64,000 bases of DNA, taken from contig DATKAZ010000061.1 in assembly GCA_035514535.1 (NCBI GenBank), positions 16,877-80,876 on the forward strand, given 5' to 3'. This DNA is from XN24 sp035514535. Its GTDB lineage: Bacteria > Pseudomonadota > Gammaproteobacteria > Steroidobacterales > XN24. Below are positions 27,798-36,978 of the stretch, piece after piece (within the stretch, counting starts at the first letter, position 1; each line of letters opens with the position of its first letter). The position numbers were made by a program, and so were the translations under genes. Below the pieces are notes generated by a model that worked only from the letters and a program-made list of their open reading frames with translations, was not told where the DNA came from and ran no database searches.

Positions 27798-28834
27798 GAC
27801 GGCGTTCCGGCAAGCGCCCAGCGGACAGGTTCGTCGGCGCGGAACGGCACGAGGCGCTCGTCACCTGCAATATATTCTGCCGGCGGCCGCCATGCGCGTC
27901 TCTCCAGCACGATTTCGTCGTCGTTCAGGGGCAGCCCGTAGAACCGCGCGCCGAACTCGCTCGCGAAGGCCTCCAGTCGCGGCAGTGCGCCGGCCGCCTC
28001 GAAGGCCTCTGCGTAGGCCTCGATCCCCACCGGCGCGGAATAGATCCCTGCGCAGCCACAGTCGGATTCCTTCTGGCGCCTGGTGTGCGGCGCACTGTCG
28101 GTGCCGAGAAAGAAGCGCTCGTTGCCGCTGACGGCGGCGGCGAGCACGGCCTCGCGATGATGCTCGGCCTTGAGCACGGGCAGGCAGTAGTTGTGCGGCC
28201 GCAGCCCGCCCGCAAACAGCGCGTTGCGGTTCAGCAGCATGTGCTGCGGCGTGATCGTCGCGGCGATGCCCGCTCGGCCCTTGCGCACGAAATCGACGCC
28301 GTCCGCGGTCGTGACGTGTTCGAGTACCACCTTCAGCCGCGGGTGTTGTCGGGTCACGGGGTCCAGGACGCGCTCGATGAACACGCGCTCGCGATCGAAC
28401 ACGTCGACCGCGGCGTCCGTCACTTCGCCATGGACCTGCAATACGAGGCCCACCTCCTCGATAGCCGCGAGCGCCTCGCCGCAGCGGGCCGGGTCGGTCA
28501 CGCCGGAGTCCGAGTTCGTTGTCGCACCCGCGGGGTACAGCTTGACGCCCGCGATGAAGCCGCTGTCGCGGGCGCGGTGGATCTCCGTCACGGGCGTATT
28601 GTCCGTCAGGTACAAGGTCATCATCGGCTCGAATCTCGAGCCCTTCGGCAGCGCCGCCAGGATCCGCTCCCGGTAGGCCAGCGCGGCCGCCGTCGTGGTC
28701 ACCGGCGGCGACAGGTTGGGCATCACGATGGCGCGTGCGAAGCGCGCCGCGGTGTGGGGCAAGACCGCGGCCAGCAGCGCACCATCGCGCAGGTGCAGGT
28801 GCCAGTCGTCCGGCCGGCGCATGCGCAGCGTCAT
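27794..28834 (-). CDS. pyrC: Dihydroorotase
   Basis: PyrC cyclises carbamoyl aspartate to dihydroorotate in pyrimidine synthesis. The 346-residue protein is of the short PyrC type: RRPDDWHLHLRDG at residues 5-17 has the HxHxR zinc ligands, the carboxylated lysine is in GVKLYPAG, and further histidines are in LVLQVHGEV and LEHVTT, with the catalytic aspartate in FFLGTDSAPH. ATG 28834 was chosen because the motif must lie near the N-terminus. The start overlaps the upstream peptidase gene by four bases. Confidence 0.95.
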   Translation of the reverse strand: MTLRMRRPDDWHLHLRDGALLAAVLPHTAARFARAIVMPNLSPPVTTTAAALAYRERILAALPKGSRFEPMMTLYLTDNTPVTEIHRARDSGFIAGVKLYPAGATTNSDSGVTDPARCGEALAAIEEVGLVLQVHGEVTDAAVDVFDRERVFIERVLDPVTRQHPRLKVVLEHVTTADGVDFVRKGRAGIAATITPQHMLLNRNALFAGGLRPHNYCLPVLKAEHHREAVLAAAVSGNERFFLGTDSAPHTRRQKESDCGCAGIYSAPVGIEAYAEAFEAAGALPRLEAFASEFGARFYGLPLNDDEIVLERRAWRPPAEYIAGDERLVPFRADEPVRWALAGTPS

Positions 28835-30351
28835 GGACTTCCGTCCTCGCGTGGAGCGGCCGCGAAAGCCTGGTCGACGAGCATCGCGAGCGTGAGACGC
28901 ACGCCGAAGCCGGTCTGCGCGGTCGGGACGTGCGCGAGGCCGCCCTTGTTGTGCCCGGCGGCCAGGTCGATGTGCAGCCAGGGCGTGTCCTTGGGAATGA
29001 AGCGCTGCAAAAAGCGCGCGGCGAGGATGTGATCGCCGTCGTTGTCCACCGAGCACTGCAGCACGTCGGCCACGCCGCTTTCCAGCGCCTCGTCGAAGTC
29101 TTCGTCCATCGGGAACGGCCAGATGCGCTCGCCGCTGGCACGGCCGGCCGCCACCGCGGCCTCGACGACGTTCGGCCGGTTGCCGAACACGCCGCTGTAG
29201 CGGTGGGTCAACGCCGAGACACAGGCGCCGGTGAGCGTGGCGTAATCGATAATCAGCTCGGGCTTGTCACGCGCGGCGAGCGCGAGCGCGTCCGCCAGCG
29301 CGAGGCGCCCTTCGGCGTCAGTGTGAATGACCTCGATCGTCACGCCGTTGACGGCGCTGATCACGTCGCGCGACTTGTAGGCATCGGGTCCGATGTGATT
29401 CTCGCTGATGGCCAGCCAGCAATCCACGGGCCGGCCATAGCCGATCCGCGTCAGGGCGAGCAGGGCGCCGAGCGCGACCGCGCTGCCCTGCATGTCCTCG
29501 TGCATGTCGAGCATGCTGCGAAAGGTCTTGAGGTTGGTCCCGCCGGTGTCGAAGCAGATACCCTTGCCGACCAGCGCGACGTGCGGGACATCGCCGGTGG
29601 GTCCCGTGGGACGGTACTTGAGGCAGGCGATGCCCGCGTCGCGGTGTGGATTGCTGCGCGCGACGGCGAGAAAGGCGCCCGCGCCGAGCTCCGCCAGCGC
29701 CCGTTCGTCGAGAAACGAGAACTGCCAGCCCTCGCGCATGGCGAGCTCTTCGAGCAGGCCGCGGTAGCTTGCCGCGTCGAGGCGGTTCGGCGGCAGCGCG
29801 GTCAGCCAGCGTGCCAGGTAATTGCCTTCCGCCTCGGCGCGAATCCGCTCGATATCCAGTGCCGGCGCGTCATCGAGCAGCGTGATGGTGGACAGGCGCG
29901 TCGGGGCAGGGCGGTCGTCGCTGCGGAATCGGGGCATGAGTCCCGCCGCGGCAAGGAGGCCGGAAATCGCCGCTTCCAGCCAGGCGGGCGCGATCTCCGC
30001 CGGCGCGCCCGCGGTCATGACGCCGACCTTGGCCGGCCGGCTGGTGCGGACCTCGGCGGCAAGCTTGCGCGCAAGCGTCAGCCAGGCGAAGGGCGCGGCG
30101 TCGGGCGCGGCAATCCCGATCGTCACCGGGCAGGGGTCGTCGAGGTGCAGCGTACAGACCGCCCCGGGCTTGGTCAGCTGCCTGCGTCGCACGGCGGTTG
30201 CCAGCGCGGCGCCGCCCGGAATCGATGCCCAGACGCTCCTGGGGGAGTTCTCCGCGACGATGACGAGCAGGTGGTCGAGATGAGGCAGCGTCCTGGCGTC
30301 ACGGCGCCGCACGACACGCGGCAGAGGGCCTTCCGGCAGCAGACTCGTCAT
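28831..30351 (-). CDS. Leucyl aminopeptidase family (M17) protein
   Basis: This 506-residue protein is an M17 metallopeptidase. The two-metal site is seen in VGKGICFDTGGTNLK, MHEDMQGSAVALGA and HTDAEGRLALADALALAA; the usual NTDAEGRL is HTDAEGRL here. It releases N-terminal residues from peptides in the cytoplasm. The N-terminal domain is divergent and the protein is nearer to the PepA-related group often found beside pyrC-like genes than to E. coli PepA itself. It is the first of three overlapping minus-strand genes (peptidase, pyrC, rnt). Confidence 0.88.
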   Translation of the reverse strand: MTSLLPEGPLPRVVRRRDARTLPHLDHLLVIVAENSPRSVWASIPGGAALATAVRRRQLTKPGAVCTLHLDDPCPVTIGIAAPDAAPFAWLTLARKLAAEVRTSRPAKVGVMTAGAPAEIAPAWLEAAISGLLAAAGLMPRFRSDDRPAPTRLSTITLLDDAPALDIERIRAEAEGNYLARWLTALPPNRLDAASYRGLLEELAMREGWQFSFLDERALAELGAGAFLAVARSNPHRDAGIACLKYRPTGPTGDVPHVALVGKGICFDTGGTNLKTFRSMLDMHEDMQGSAVALGALLALTRIGYGRPVDCWLAISENHIGPDAYKSRDVISAVNGVTIEVIHTDAEGRLALADALALAARDKPELIIDYATLTGACVSALTHRYSGVFGNRPNVVEAAVAAGRASGERIWPFPMDEDFDEALESGVADVLQCSVDNDGDHILAARFLQRFIPKDTPWLHIDLAAGHNKGGLAHVPTAQTGFGVRLTLAMLVDQAFAAAPREDGSP

Positions 30352-30480
30352 GAGTGATCCTTGACCTCACCAGGGGCAGCCCCGAAGATATCGAAGCGAT
30401 AACAACGACGGTCGCGACTCGCCCAGCGACGCCTTTGTTGCAGGGCGCCATCGTAGCAGCAAGACCGCAAAGATTCATCC

Positions 30481-30523
30481 GAGCGACCCTTGTAGGACCT
30501 GGTCGCTCCCACCGCGAGGGAGC
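30481..30523 (+). promoter_or_regulatory. Overlapping hairpins in the aceE leader
   Basis: GAGCGACC (30481-30488) pairs perfectly with GGTCGCTC (30501-30508). GCTCCC (30505-30510) pairs with GGGAGC (30518-30523). The two stems share 30505-30508 and cannot form together. The second covers the GAGGGAG region that is the likely ribosome-binding site of aceE. It may be a regulatory switch or just a decayed dispersed repeat, since GGTCGCTCC-type inverted repeats are common in related genomes. Confidence 0.4.
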
Positions 30524-30532
30524 CGGTAGAAA

Positions 30533-33205
30533 ATGTCGTACGACCCGAGTTTTCACGACGAAGATCCGGACGAAACGCGCGAGTGGCTGGAGTCGATCGA
30601 CTCCGTGCTGCAGGCGCATGGTGGCGAGCGCGCCCACTGGCTCGTGGAGCGCCTCATCGACCACGTGCGGCGCGCCGGGCACTATTTGCCGTTCGGCCCC
30701 AATACCGCATATCTGAACACCATCTCGGTGGCGCGCGAACCGTCCTATCCCGGCGATCGCGAGATGGAGAAGCGCATCGAGGCGTGGCTGCGCTGGAACG
30801 CCATGGCGATGGTCGTGCATGCCAACAAGGAGAGTTCCGAGTACGGTGGGCATATCGCCAGCTATGCGTCCTCGCTGACGCTCTACGAAGTGGGCTTCCA
30901 TCACTTCTGGCGCGGCGCCTCCGAGGACAACCGCGGCGACATGATCTTCATCCAGGGCCACTCGGCGCCCGGCATTTACGCGCGGTCGTTCCTCGAGGGA
31001 CGCCTCGGCGAGGAAGACCTGCTGAAGTTCCGCCAGGAAGTCGGCGGGGGGCTTTCGTCGTATCCGCATCCCTGGTTGATGCCCGAGTACTGGCAGTTCC
31101 CGACGGTGTCCATGGGCCTCGGCCCGATGCAGGCGATCTTCCAGGCGAAGTTCATCAAGTACCTTGAGCACCGCGGCCTGGTCGAGCCTTCCGACCGCAA
31201 GGTGTGGGCCTTCCTCGGCGACGGCGAGATGGACGAGCCCGAGTCGATGGGCGAGATCGGCCTGCCGGTGCGCGAAGGGCTCGGCAACCTGGTGTTCGTC
31301 ATCAACTGCAACCTGCAGCGGCTCGACGGACCGGTGCGCGGCAACGGCAAGATCATTCAGGAGCTCGAGGCCGCCTTCCAGGGCGCCGGCTGGAAAGTCA
31401 TCAAGGTGGTCTGGGGCAAGGGGTGGGACGCGCTCCTGGCGCGCGACGCAAACGGCCTGCTGCGCAAGCGCATGGAAGAATGCGTGGACGGCGATTACCA
31501 GAACTTCAAGTCCAAGGACGGCGCCTACGTGCGCGAGCATTTCTTCGGCAAGTATCCCGAGCTCAAGGCGATGGTCGCCAACATGTCGGATGCCGAGATC
31601 TGGAACCTGCATCGCGGCGGGCACAGCCGCCGCAAGGTCCATGCGGCCTACAAGGAGGCTGTCGAGACCGAGGGTCGCCCGGTGGTGATCCTTGCGAAGA
31701 CAGTCAAGGGCTTCGGCATGGGTGCAGCCGGCGAAGGCCGGATGATCGCTCACCAGCAGAAGAAGCTCGACCTGGACGACCTCAAGGCGTTCCGGGACCG
31801 TTTCGATCTGCCGATTTCCGACGAGGAGATCGCTGGCGTGCCGTTCCGCAAGCCGGCGGACGACAGCCCGGAGATCCGTTACCTCCAGAAACGCCGCGAG
31901 GCGCTCGGCGGCTATCTGCCGCGGCGTATTTCCAAGGCGCCCAAGCTGAAGATCCCGAAGCTCGAGGAGATCTTCAAGGGCCAGCTCGAGAGCTCCGGCG
32001 AGCGCGAAATCTCGACCACCATGGCGATGGTGCGCATGCTGACCGCGCTGTGCCGTGACAAGGGCATCGGCAAGAACGTCGTGCCGATCGTGCCCGACGA
32101 GGCACGCACCTTCGGCATGGACGGCATGTTCAGGCAATTCGGCATCTGGTCCCGCGAGGGACAACTCTACACGCCACAGGATGCCGACACGCTGAGCTTC
32201 TACAAGGAAGACAAGACGGGGCAGATCCTGCAGATCGGCATCGACGAGGCCGGCGCGCTGTGCGCGTGGACGGCGGCCGGCACCGCCTACGCCAACCACG
32301 GCGTGAACATGATCCCCTTCTACCTGTTCTACTCGATGTTCGGCTTCCAGCGGGTGGGCGACTTCATCTGGGCGGCGGGCGACTCGCAGGCCCGCGGCTT
32401 TCTGATCGGCGGCACCGCGGGGCGCACCACGCTGGCCGGCGAGGGCCTGCAGCACCAGGACGGTCACAGCCACGTGTTGTCGTCCACCGTGCCGAACTGC
32501 CGCTCCTACGATCCGGCCTACGCCTGCGAACTGGCGGTGATCGTGCACGACGGCATGAAGCGCATGTTCGAGCAGGAAGAGCGGGTGTTTTATTACATCA
32601 CCTGCATGAATGAGAACTACCGGCATCCGGCCCTGCCGAAAGGCGCAAGCGAAGGCATCCTCAAGGGCATGTACGAGCTGCGCAATGCCGGCAAGGGCGC
32701 GAAGACGCGCCCCCGCGTGCAATTATTGGGGTCAGGCACCATTTTGCGCGAGGTGATCGGCGCCGCGGACCTGCTCAAGGAGGAGCACGGCGTCGATGCC
32801 GACATCTGGAGCGTGACGAGCTTCAACGAGCTGCGCCGCGACGCCCTGTCGGTGACGCGGCGCAACCGGCTGCATCCCGAGCGCAAGCCCGAGGCCTCCT
32901 TCGTGGAGCAGTCGCTGCAGGGGCGCGAAGGACCGTTCATCGCGGCCACGGACTACATGACTGCCGTGCCGGACCAGGTACGGGAATGGGTACCGGGGCG
33001 CTTTGTGACGCTCGGCACCGACGGCTACGGGAGGAGCGACGCGCGCGCGGCGCTGCGCGATCACTTCGAGGTGGACCGCCGCTACATCGTGGCGGCGGCG
33101 CTCGCCGCGCTGGCCGCGGACGGCAAGGTCAAGCCCGCGGTTGCGACGAAAGCGATCAAGGGCTACGGTATCGATCCGCAGAAGCCCGATCCGGTGGACC
33201 TGTAG
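30533..33205 (+). CDS. aceE: Pyruvate dehydrogenase E1 component, homodimeric type
   Basis: AceE decarboxylates pyruvate with ThDP and acetylates the lipoyl groups of E2. At 890 residues it is the homodimeric form of gamma- and betaproteobacteria. The ThDP motif is FLGDGEMDEPESMGEIGLPV with VFVINCNLQRLDGPVRGN downstream (about residues 225-265). The transketolase-like central and C-terminal domains follow (GRTTLAGEGLQHQDGHSH near residue 630). It begins the aceE-aceF-lpd operon; aceF starts 9 bases after its stop. Confidence 0.97.
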   Translation: MSYDPSFHDEDPDETREWLESIDSVLQAHGGERAHWLVERLIDHVRRAGHYLPFGPNTAYLNTISVAREPSYPGDREMEKRIEAWLRWNAMAMVVHANKESSEYGGHIASYASSLTLYEVGFHHFWRGASEDNRGDMIFIQGHSAPGIYARSFLEGRLGEEDLLKFRQEVGGGLSSYPHPWLMPEYWQFPTVSMGLGPMQAIFQAKFIKYLEHRGLVEPSDRKVWAFLGDGEMDEPESMGEIGLPVREGLGNLVFVINCNLQRLDGPVRGNGKIIQELEAAFQGAGWKVIKVVWGKGWDALLARDANGLLRKRMEECVDGDYQNFKSKDGAYVREHFFGKYPELKAMVANMSDAEIWNLHRGGHSRRKVHAAYKEAVETEGRPVVILAKTVKGFGMGAAGEGRMIAHQQKKLDLDDLKAFRDRFDLPISDEEIAGVPFRKPADDSPEIRYLQKRREALGGYLPRRISKAPKLKIPKLEEIFKGQLESSGEREISTTMAMVRMLTALCRDKGIGKNVVPIVPDEARTFGMDGMFRQFGIWSREGQLYTPQDADTLSFYKEDKTGQILQIGIDEAGALCAWTAAGTAYANHGVNMIPFYLFYSMFGFQRVGDFIWAAGDSQARGFLIGGTAGRTTLAGEGLQHQDGHSHVLSSTVPNCRSYDPAYACELAVIVHDGMKRMFEQEERVFYYITCMNENYRHPALPKGASEGILKGMYELRNAGKGAKTRPRVQLLGSGTILREVIGAADLLKEEHGVDADIWSVTSFNELRRDALSVTRRNRLHPERKPEASFVEQSLQGREGPFIAATDYMTAVPDQVREWVPGRFVTLGTDGYGRSDARAALRDHFEVDRRYIVAAALAALAADGKVKPAVATKAIKGYGIDPQKPDPVDL

Positions 33206-33214
33206 GGGCGCGCG

Positions 33215-34546
33215 ATGAGCAGCAACAGCGAAGTGCGCGTGCCGGATATCGGGGATTTCGAGGACGTCGAGATCATCGAGGTGCATGTCAAGGCAGGCGA
33301 CGAGGTCGCCGCCGAGGACCCGTTGATCACGCTGGAGACCGACAAGGCATCCATGGACGTGCCCGCGCCGGCGGCCGGCAAGGTGGTCGAACTGAAGGTC
33401 AAGAAGGGCGACCGTGTCTCGCAAGGCGATGTCATCGCGGTCGTCGAGGGATTGGAAGAGGATCGCGCGGAGGAAACAAAAGAAGACGCGGGGGGAGCGG
33501 AGAAAGGCACAGAGAAGAGCGCGGGGAAGAAGGATACAGGCAGGGAGGAACCGGCGGAGCGCGAGGATCACGGCAAGGAAGCGACTGCACGAGAGGCTGA
33601 GGTCCGCAAGCCACCGACGGGTTCGGAGCTGCCGCCCGAGGTGTCGGCCAAGGTGCATGCGGGGCCGTCGGTGCGCAAGTTCGCGCGCGAGATGGGCGTG
33701 GACCTCGGCCGGGTCAAGGGCAGCGGCGTCAAGGGGCGGATCACGCACGATGACGTCAAGGCCTGGGTGAAGCAGGCGCTGCGCGAAGGCGCGCCGGCCG
33801 GCGGCGGCGCGGGCCTGCCCGCCGTGCCCGAGGTCGACTTCTCGAAGTTCGGTCCGACGGAGCTCAAGCCGCTGTCACGTGTGCAGCGGATTTCCGGGCC
33901 GCGGCTGCATGCCGCCTGGGTCAACCTGCCGCACGTCACGCAGTTCGACGAAGCGGACATCACGGAAATGGAGCGCACCCGCAAGGAACTCAAGGCGGAT
34001 GCCGAGAAGGAGGGCGCGAAGCTGACGCCCCTCGCGTTCATGTTGCGCGCCTGCGTCAAGGCACTGCGAGAGTTTCCGCAGTTCAATGCCTCGTTGCACG
34101 CGGACGGGCAGCAGCTCGTCATGAAGCAGTACTTCAATGTCGGCTTTGCGGTGGACACGCCCGGCGGACTCGTGGTGCCGGTCATCAAGGGCCTCGAGGG
34201 CAAGAGCCTGTTCCAGGTCGCGCGGGAACTCGGCGAGTTGTCGGAGAAAGCGAGGGACGGCAAGCTGGCGGGCGCGGACATGCAGGGCGGCAGCTTCACC
34301 ATTTCCAGCCTCGGCGGCATCGGCGGGACGTTCTTCACGCCGATCATCAATGCTCCCGAGGTGGCGATCCTCGGCGTGTCGCGCCACAAGATGCAGCCGG
34401 TGTGGCAGGACGGCGAATTCGTGCCGCGCCTCATGCTGCCGCTGTCGCTGTCCTACGATCATCGCGTCATTGACGGCGCCTCGGCCGTGCGCTTCACGCG
34501 CTTCCTGGCGGAGATTCTTTCCGACGTGGACCGGTTGCTGGCCTGA
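33215..34546 (+). CDS. aceF: Dihydrolipoyllysine acetyltransferase (E2)
   Basis: E2 transfers the acetyl group from its lipoyl arm to CoA and forms the core of the complex. The 443-residue protein has one lipoyl domain (residues 1-80; lipoyl Lys in LETDKASMDV), a charged linker (about 85-130), the peripheral subunit-binding domain (VRKFAREMGVDLGRVKGSG) and the catalytic domain with YDHRVIDGA near residue 413. Many relatives have two or three lipoyl domains. Here the lpd product carries a second one. A 73-base part of the linker is nearly the same as in lpd. Confidence 0.96.
   Translation: MSSNSEVRVPDIGDFEDVEIIEVHVKAGDEVAAEDPLITLETDKASMDVPAPAAGKVVELKVKKGDRVSQGDVIAVVEGLEEDRAEETKEDAGGAEKGTEKSAGKKDTGREEPAEREDHGKEATAREAEVRKPPTGSELPPEVSAKVHAGPSVRKFAREMGVDLGRVKGSGVKGRITHDDVKAWVKQALREGAPAGGGAGLPAVPEVDFSKFGPTELKPLSRVQRISGPRLHAAWVNLPHVTQFDEADITEMERTRKELKADAEKEGAKLTPLAFMLRACVKALREFPQFNASLHADGQQLVMKQYFNVGFAVDTPGGLVVPVIKGLEGKSLFQVARELGELSEKARDGKLAGADMQGGSFTISSLGGIGGTFFTPIINAPEVAILGVSRHKMQPVWQDGEFVPRLMLPLSLSYDHRVIDGASAVRFTRFLAEILSDVDRLLA
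33463..33535 (+). repeat. 73-base linker repeat, copy 1 (in aceF)
   Basis: This stretch, beginning TCGCGCGGAGGAA and ending AAGAAGGAT, recurs at 34820-34892 in lpd with the same length and about 65 of 73 matching bases by eye. It encodes most of the charged E/K/A linker after the lipoyl domain. The purine-rich CAGAG-containing text resembles dispersed intergenic repeats more than ordinary coding sequence. Confidence 0.75.
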
Positions 34547-34568
34547 GCGCGGCGCGAATGAGGCACAC

Positions 34569-36395
34569 ATGAGCGAACGCAAGGAAATCCGCGTCCCCGA
34601 CATCGGCGACTTCAAGGACGTCGAAATCATCGAGGTGCTGGTCGCCGCCGGGGACACCGTCGCCGCCGAAGACGCGCTGATCACGCTGGAGACCGACAAG
34701 GCCTCCATGGACGTGCCCGCCCCGTTCGGCGGCAAGCTCGTCGAGCTCAAGGTCGGCAAGGGCGATCGCGTGTCGGAGGGCGACGTGATCGCGGTGGTGG
34801 CCGCGGAAGAAGAAGAGTCTCGCGCGGAGGAAGAAGGAGAAGACGCGGAGCGAGCGGAGAAAGGCACAGAGGAGAGCGCGGGTAAGAAGGATGATGAAGG
34901 GACGGATGCGGCAGGTAAGCGCGAGTCCGAAGCGGAGAAGCGTGCGGCGCCTGCGGCGGACGAGGGGCCCCCAGCGGATGTTGAGGCGGACCTGCTGGTA
35001 CTCGGTGCGGGGCCGGGCGGCTACACGGCGGCGTTTCGCGCGGCGGATCTCGGCCGTGACGTCACGCTCATCGAGCGCTGGGACACGCTCGGCGGTGTGT
35101 GCCTGAACGTGGGCTGCATTCCCTCCAAGGCGCTGCTGCACGCCGCGGCAGTGATCGAGGAGGCGGCCCACATGTCCGGGCACGGCATCGTGTTCGGCAC
35201 ACCGAAGATCGAGCTCGACAAGCTGCGCGGCTGGAAGGAGGGCGTGGTCGGGCGCCTCACCAAGGGCCTCGACACCATCGCGAAGCAGCGCAAGGTCAAG
35301 GTGCTGCGCGGCACGGCGAAGTTCACCGGCCCGCATCGCCTCGAGCTGGACGGCCCGGACGGCAGGCAGGTCGTGCGTTTCGCCCAGTGCATCATCGCCG
35401 CGGGCTCCGAGTCCGTGAACCTGCCCGGCACACCCGATGATCCTCGCATCATGGACTCCACCGGCGCGCTGGAACTCGAGGAACTGCCGAAGAGCCTGCT
35501 GGTGATCGGCGGCGGCATCATCGGCCTGGAGATGGCCTGCGTGTACGACGCGCTCGGCGTCAAGGTGAGCGTGGTCGAACTCACGGATACATTGATGCCG
35601 GGCTGCGACCGCGACCTTGTGCGGCCGCTCGAGAAGCGCATCAAGTCGCGCTACTCAGCGATCATGACCGGCACCAAGGTCACCGAGATGAAGGCGCTCA
35701 AGGGCGGCATCAAGGTGAGCTTCGAGGGCAAGAATGCGCCCGACAAGCCGCAGACCTACGACCGCGTGCTGGTCGCCGTGGGGAGGCGGCCGAACGGCGA
35801 GGCGATCGAAGCGGCGGCCGCGGGCGTCAAGGTCGAACGCGGCTTCATCCCGGTGGACCGGCAGCAGCGCACCAACGTCGAGCACATCTTCGCCATCGGC
35901 GACATCATCGGCCAGCCGATGCTCGCCCACAAGGCGACCCACGAGGGAAAGGTCGCGGCCGAGGTTGCCTCCGGCCACAAAAGCGCCTTCGATGTGCGCG
36001 CCATCCCGTCCGTCGCCTACACCGACCCCGAAGTGGCGTGGGCCGGCCTCACCGAGGACCAGGCAAAGGCAGATGGCGTCGAGTACGAGAAGGGCGTGTT
36101 CCCCTGGGCCGCGTCCGGGCGCTCGCTCGCCATCGGCCGCGACGAGGGCATGACCAAGCTGCTGTTCGAGCCGAAGACGGGCCGCGTGCTCGGTGCAGGG
36201 ATTGTTGGTACCAATGCAGGTGATTTGATTTCCGAGGTCGCACTGGCCCTCGAGATGGGATGCGATGCAGCGGACATCGGGCTGACGGTGCACCCGCATC
36301 CGACGCTGTCGGAGACGGTGGCCATGGCCGCCGAGGCGTTCGAGGGGACGCTGACTGATTTGTATCTGCCGAAGAAAACCCGCAAGGGGAGCTAG
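34569..36395 (+). CDS. lpdA: Dihydrolipoyl dehydrogenase with N-terminal lipoyl domain (E3)
   Basis: E3 reoxidises dihydrolipoamide using FAD and NAD+. The 608-residue protein has a lipoyl domain (residues 1-80, LETDKASMDV), an acidic linker (about 81-138), then the flavoprotein: LVLGAGPGGYTAAFRAADLG, the redox-active Cys178 and Cys183 (GGVCLNVGCIPSK), the NAD-binding LLVIGGGIIGLEMACVY and the C-terminal VHPHPTLSET. The lipoyl-fused form is known from several proteobacteria. ATG 34569 lies 22 bases after aceF. It ends the operon; the low-GC region begins after it. Confidence 0.96.
   Translation: MSERKEIRVPDIGDFKDVEIIEVLVAAGDTVAAEDALITLETDKASMDVPAPFGGKLVELKVGKGDRVSEGDVIAVVAAEEEESRAEEEGEDAERAEKGTEESAGKKDDEGTDAAGKRESEAEKRAAPAADEGPPADVEADLLVLGAGPGGYTAAFRAADLGRDVTLIERWDTLGGVCLNVGCIPSKALLHAAAVIEEAAHMSGHGIVFGTPKIELDKLRGWKEGVVGRLTKGLDTIAKQRKVKVLRGTAKFTGPHRLELDGPDGRQVVRFAQCIIAAGSESVNLPGTPDDPRIMDSTGALELEELPKSLLVIGGGIIGLEMACVYDALGVKVSVVELTDTLMPGCDRDLVRPLEKRIKSRYSAIMTGTKVTEMKALKGGIKVSFEGKNAPDKPQTYDRVLVAVGRRPNGEAIEAAAAGVKVERGFIPVDRQQRTNVEHIFAIGDIIGQPMLAHKATHEGKVAAEVASGHKSAFDVRAIPSVAYTDPEVAWAGLTEDQAKADGVEYEKGVFPWAASGRSLAIGRDEGMTKLLFEPKTGRVLGAGIVGTNAGDLISEVALALEMGCDAADIGLTVHPHPTLSETVAMAAEAFEGTLTDLYLPKKTRKGS
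34820..34892 (+). repeat. 73-base linker repeat, copy 2 (in lpdA)
   Basis: Second copy of the linker sequence found at 33463-33535. It follows the lipoyl domain of the lpd product in the same reading frame, giving the shared peptide RAEKGTE-like and SAGKK segments. Confidence 0.75.
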
Positions 36396-36978
36396 CTGGT
36401 ACGGCCGGGACGCTGGTTCCGGTTGACGCGTTTCCACGGAAACGTTTGATCAGCGTCTGACGGCGATGATACTCAGGATGGTTAGAGAAATACGCGCCAA
36501 TATGGAGAAGTATTCGGGCTCAGATAAGTGATTCCACGGGGAGGTTTTGGAACTCCAAGCAACTGAAGCAGAGTGAAGCGCCATCTTGGGCGAAGACAAA
36601 GAATTGACTATGAGGTTGTCGTGGTGGTGCCCAATAATTGCATGTAGCTGATGTGTCACGCCTTTTGCGAAGCGCAAGAGCTGCGCCACTGTTGCCACGC
36701 AGCTGATGCGTATCGTTTGGTGCTCAGGAGCGAATTGTTTAACGGGCCGGCGTATGCCTCCGAAACGGACATTCCCACTGAACTTGACGAGACCGCCAAT
36801 GACGAAATCCGGGTGATCGCCAAGGGTTGCGTGCCGCACAATACCACCCCAACCTTGTGTGGTATATGAAACTCCAACAATCGCATGGAGACCAACGCTT
36901 GACGGCTTCCTTCCTTCGCTGTCGCTCCGGTCAATCGCCGTCGGGCGCGGCTCATGCGTGGCGTTGGACAACCAGACG
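36396..36978. other. Low-GC non-coding region after lpdA
   Basis: These 583 bases are visibly richer in A+T than the flanks. Open frames exist on both strands (for example minus strand 36450-36971) but have no recognisable domain and no ribosome-binding site, so none is called. A palindrome-like CGTTTCCACGGAAACG lies at 36429-36444. GTTTAAC (36738-36744) and GTTGGAC (36963-36969) look like integron attC core ends but are too far apart. The region probably contains the promoter of the following diguanylate cyclase and remnants of foreign DNA. Confidence 0.5.
36429..36444. repeat. Variant CGTTTCC-N2-GGAAACG palindrome
   Basis: CGTTTCC and GGAAACG flank an AC centre. The same arms with a GC centre occur twice inside the DUF222/HNH nuclease gene at 45718-45733 and 46315-46330. 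Here the element lies 33 bases after the lpdA stop, at the edge of the low-GC region. Confidence 0.65.

Noticed and set aside
36738..36969. Integron attC site or cassette array
   Set aside because: GTTTAAC and GTTGGAC fit the core-site patterns, but they are about 230 bases apart, inner sites are missing, no integrase is in the window and no repeats of attC type separate the following genes.
36450..36971. Minus-strand 173-residue gene
   Set aside because: No ribosome-binding site, no recognisable domain and low-complexity composition in a region of remnants. It overlaps the likely promoter of the diguanylate cyclase gene.
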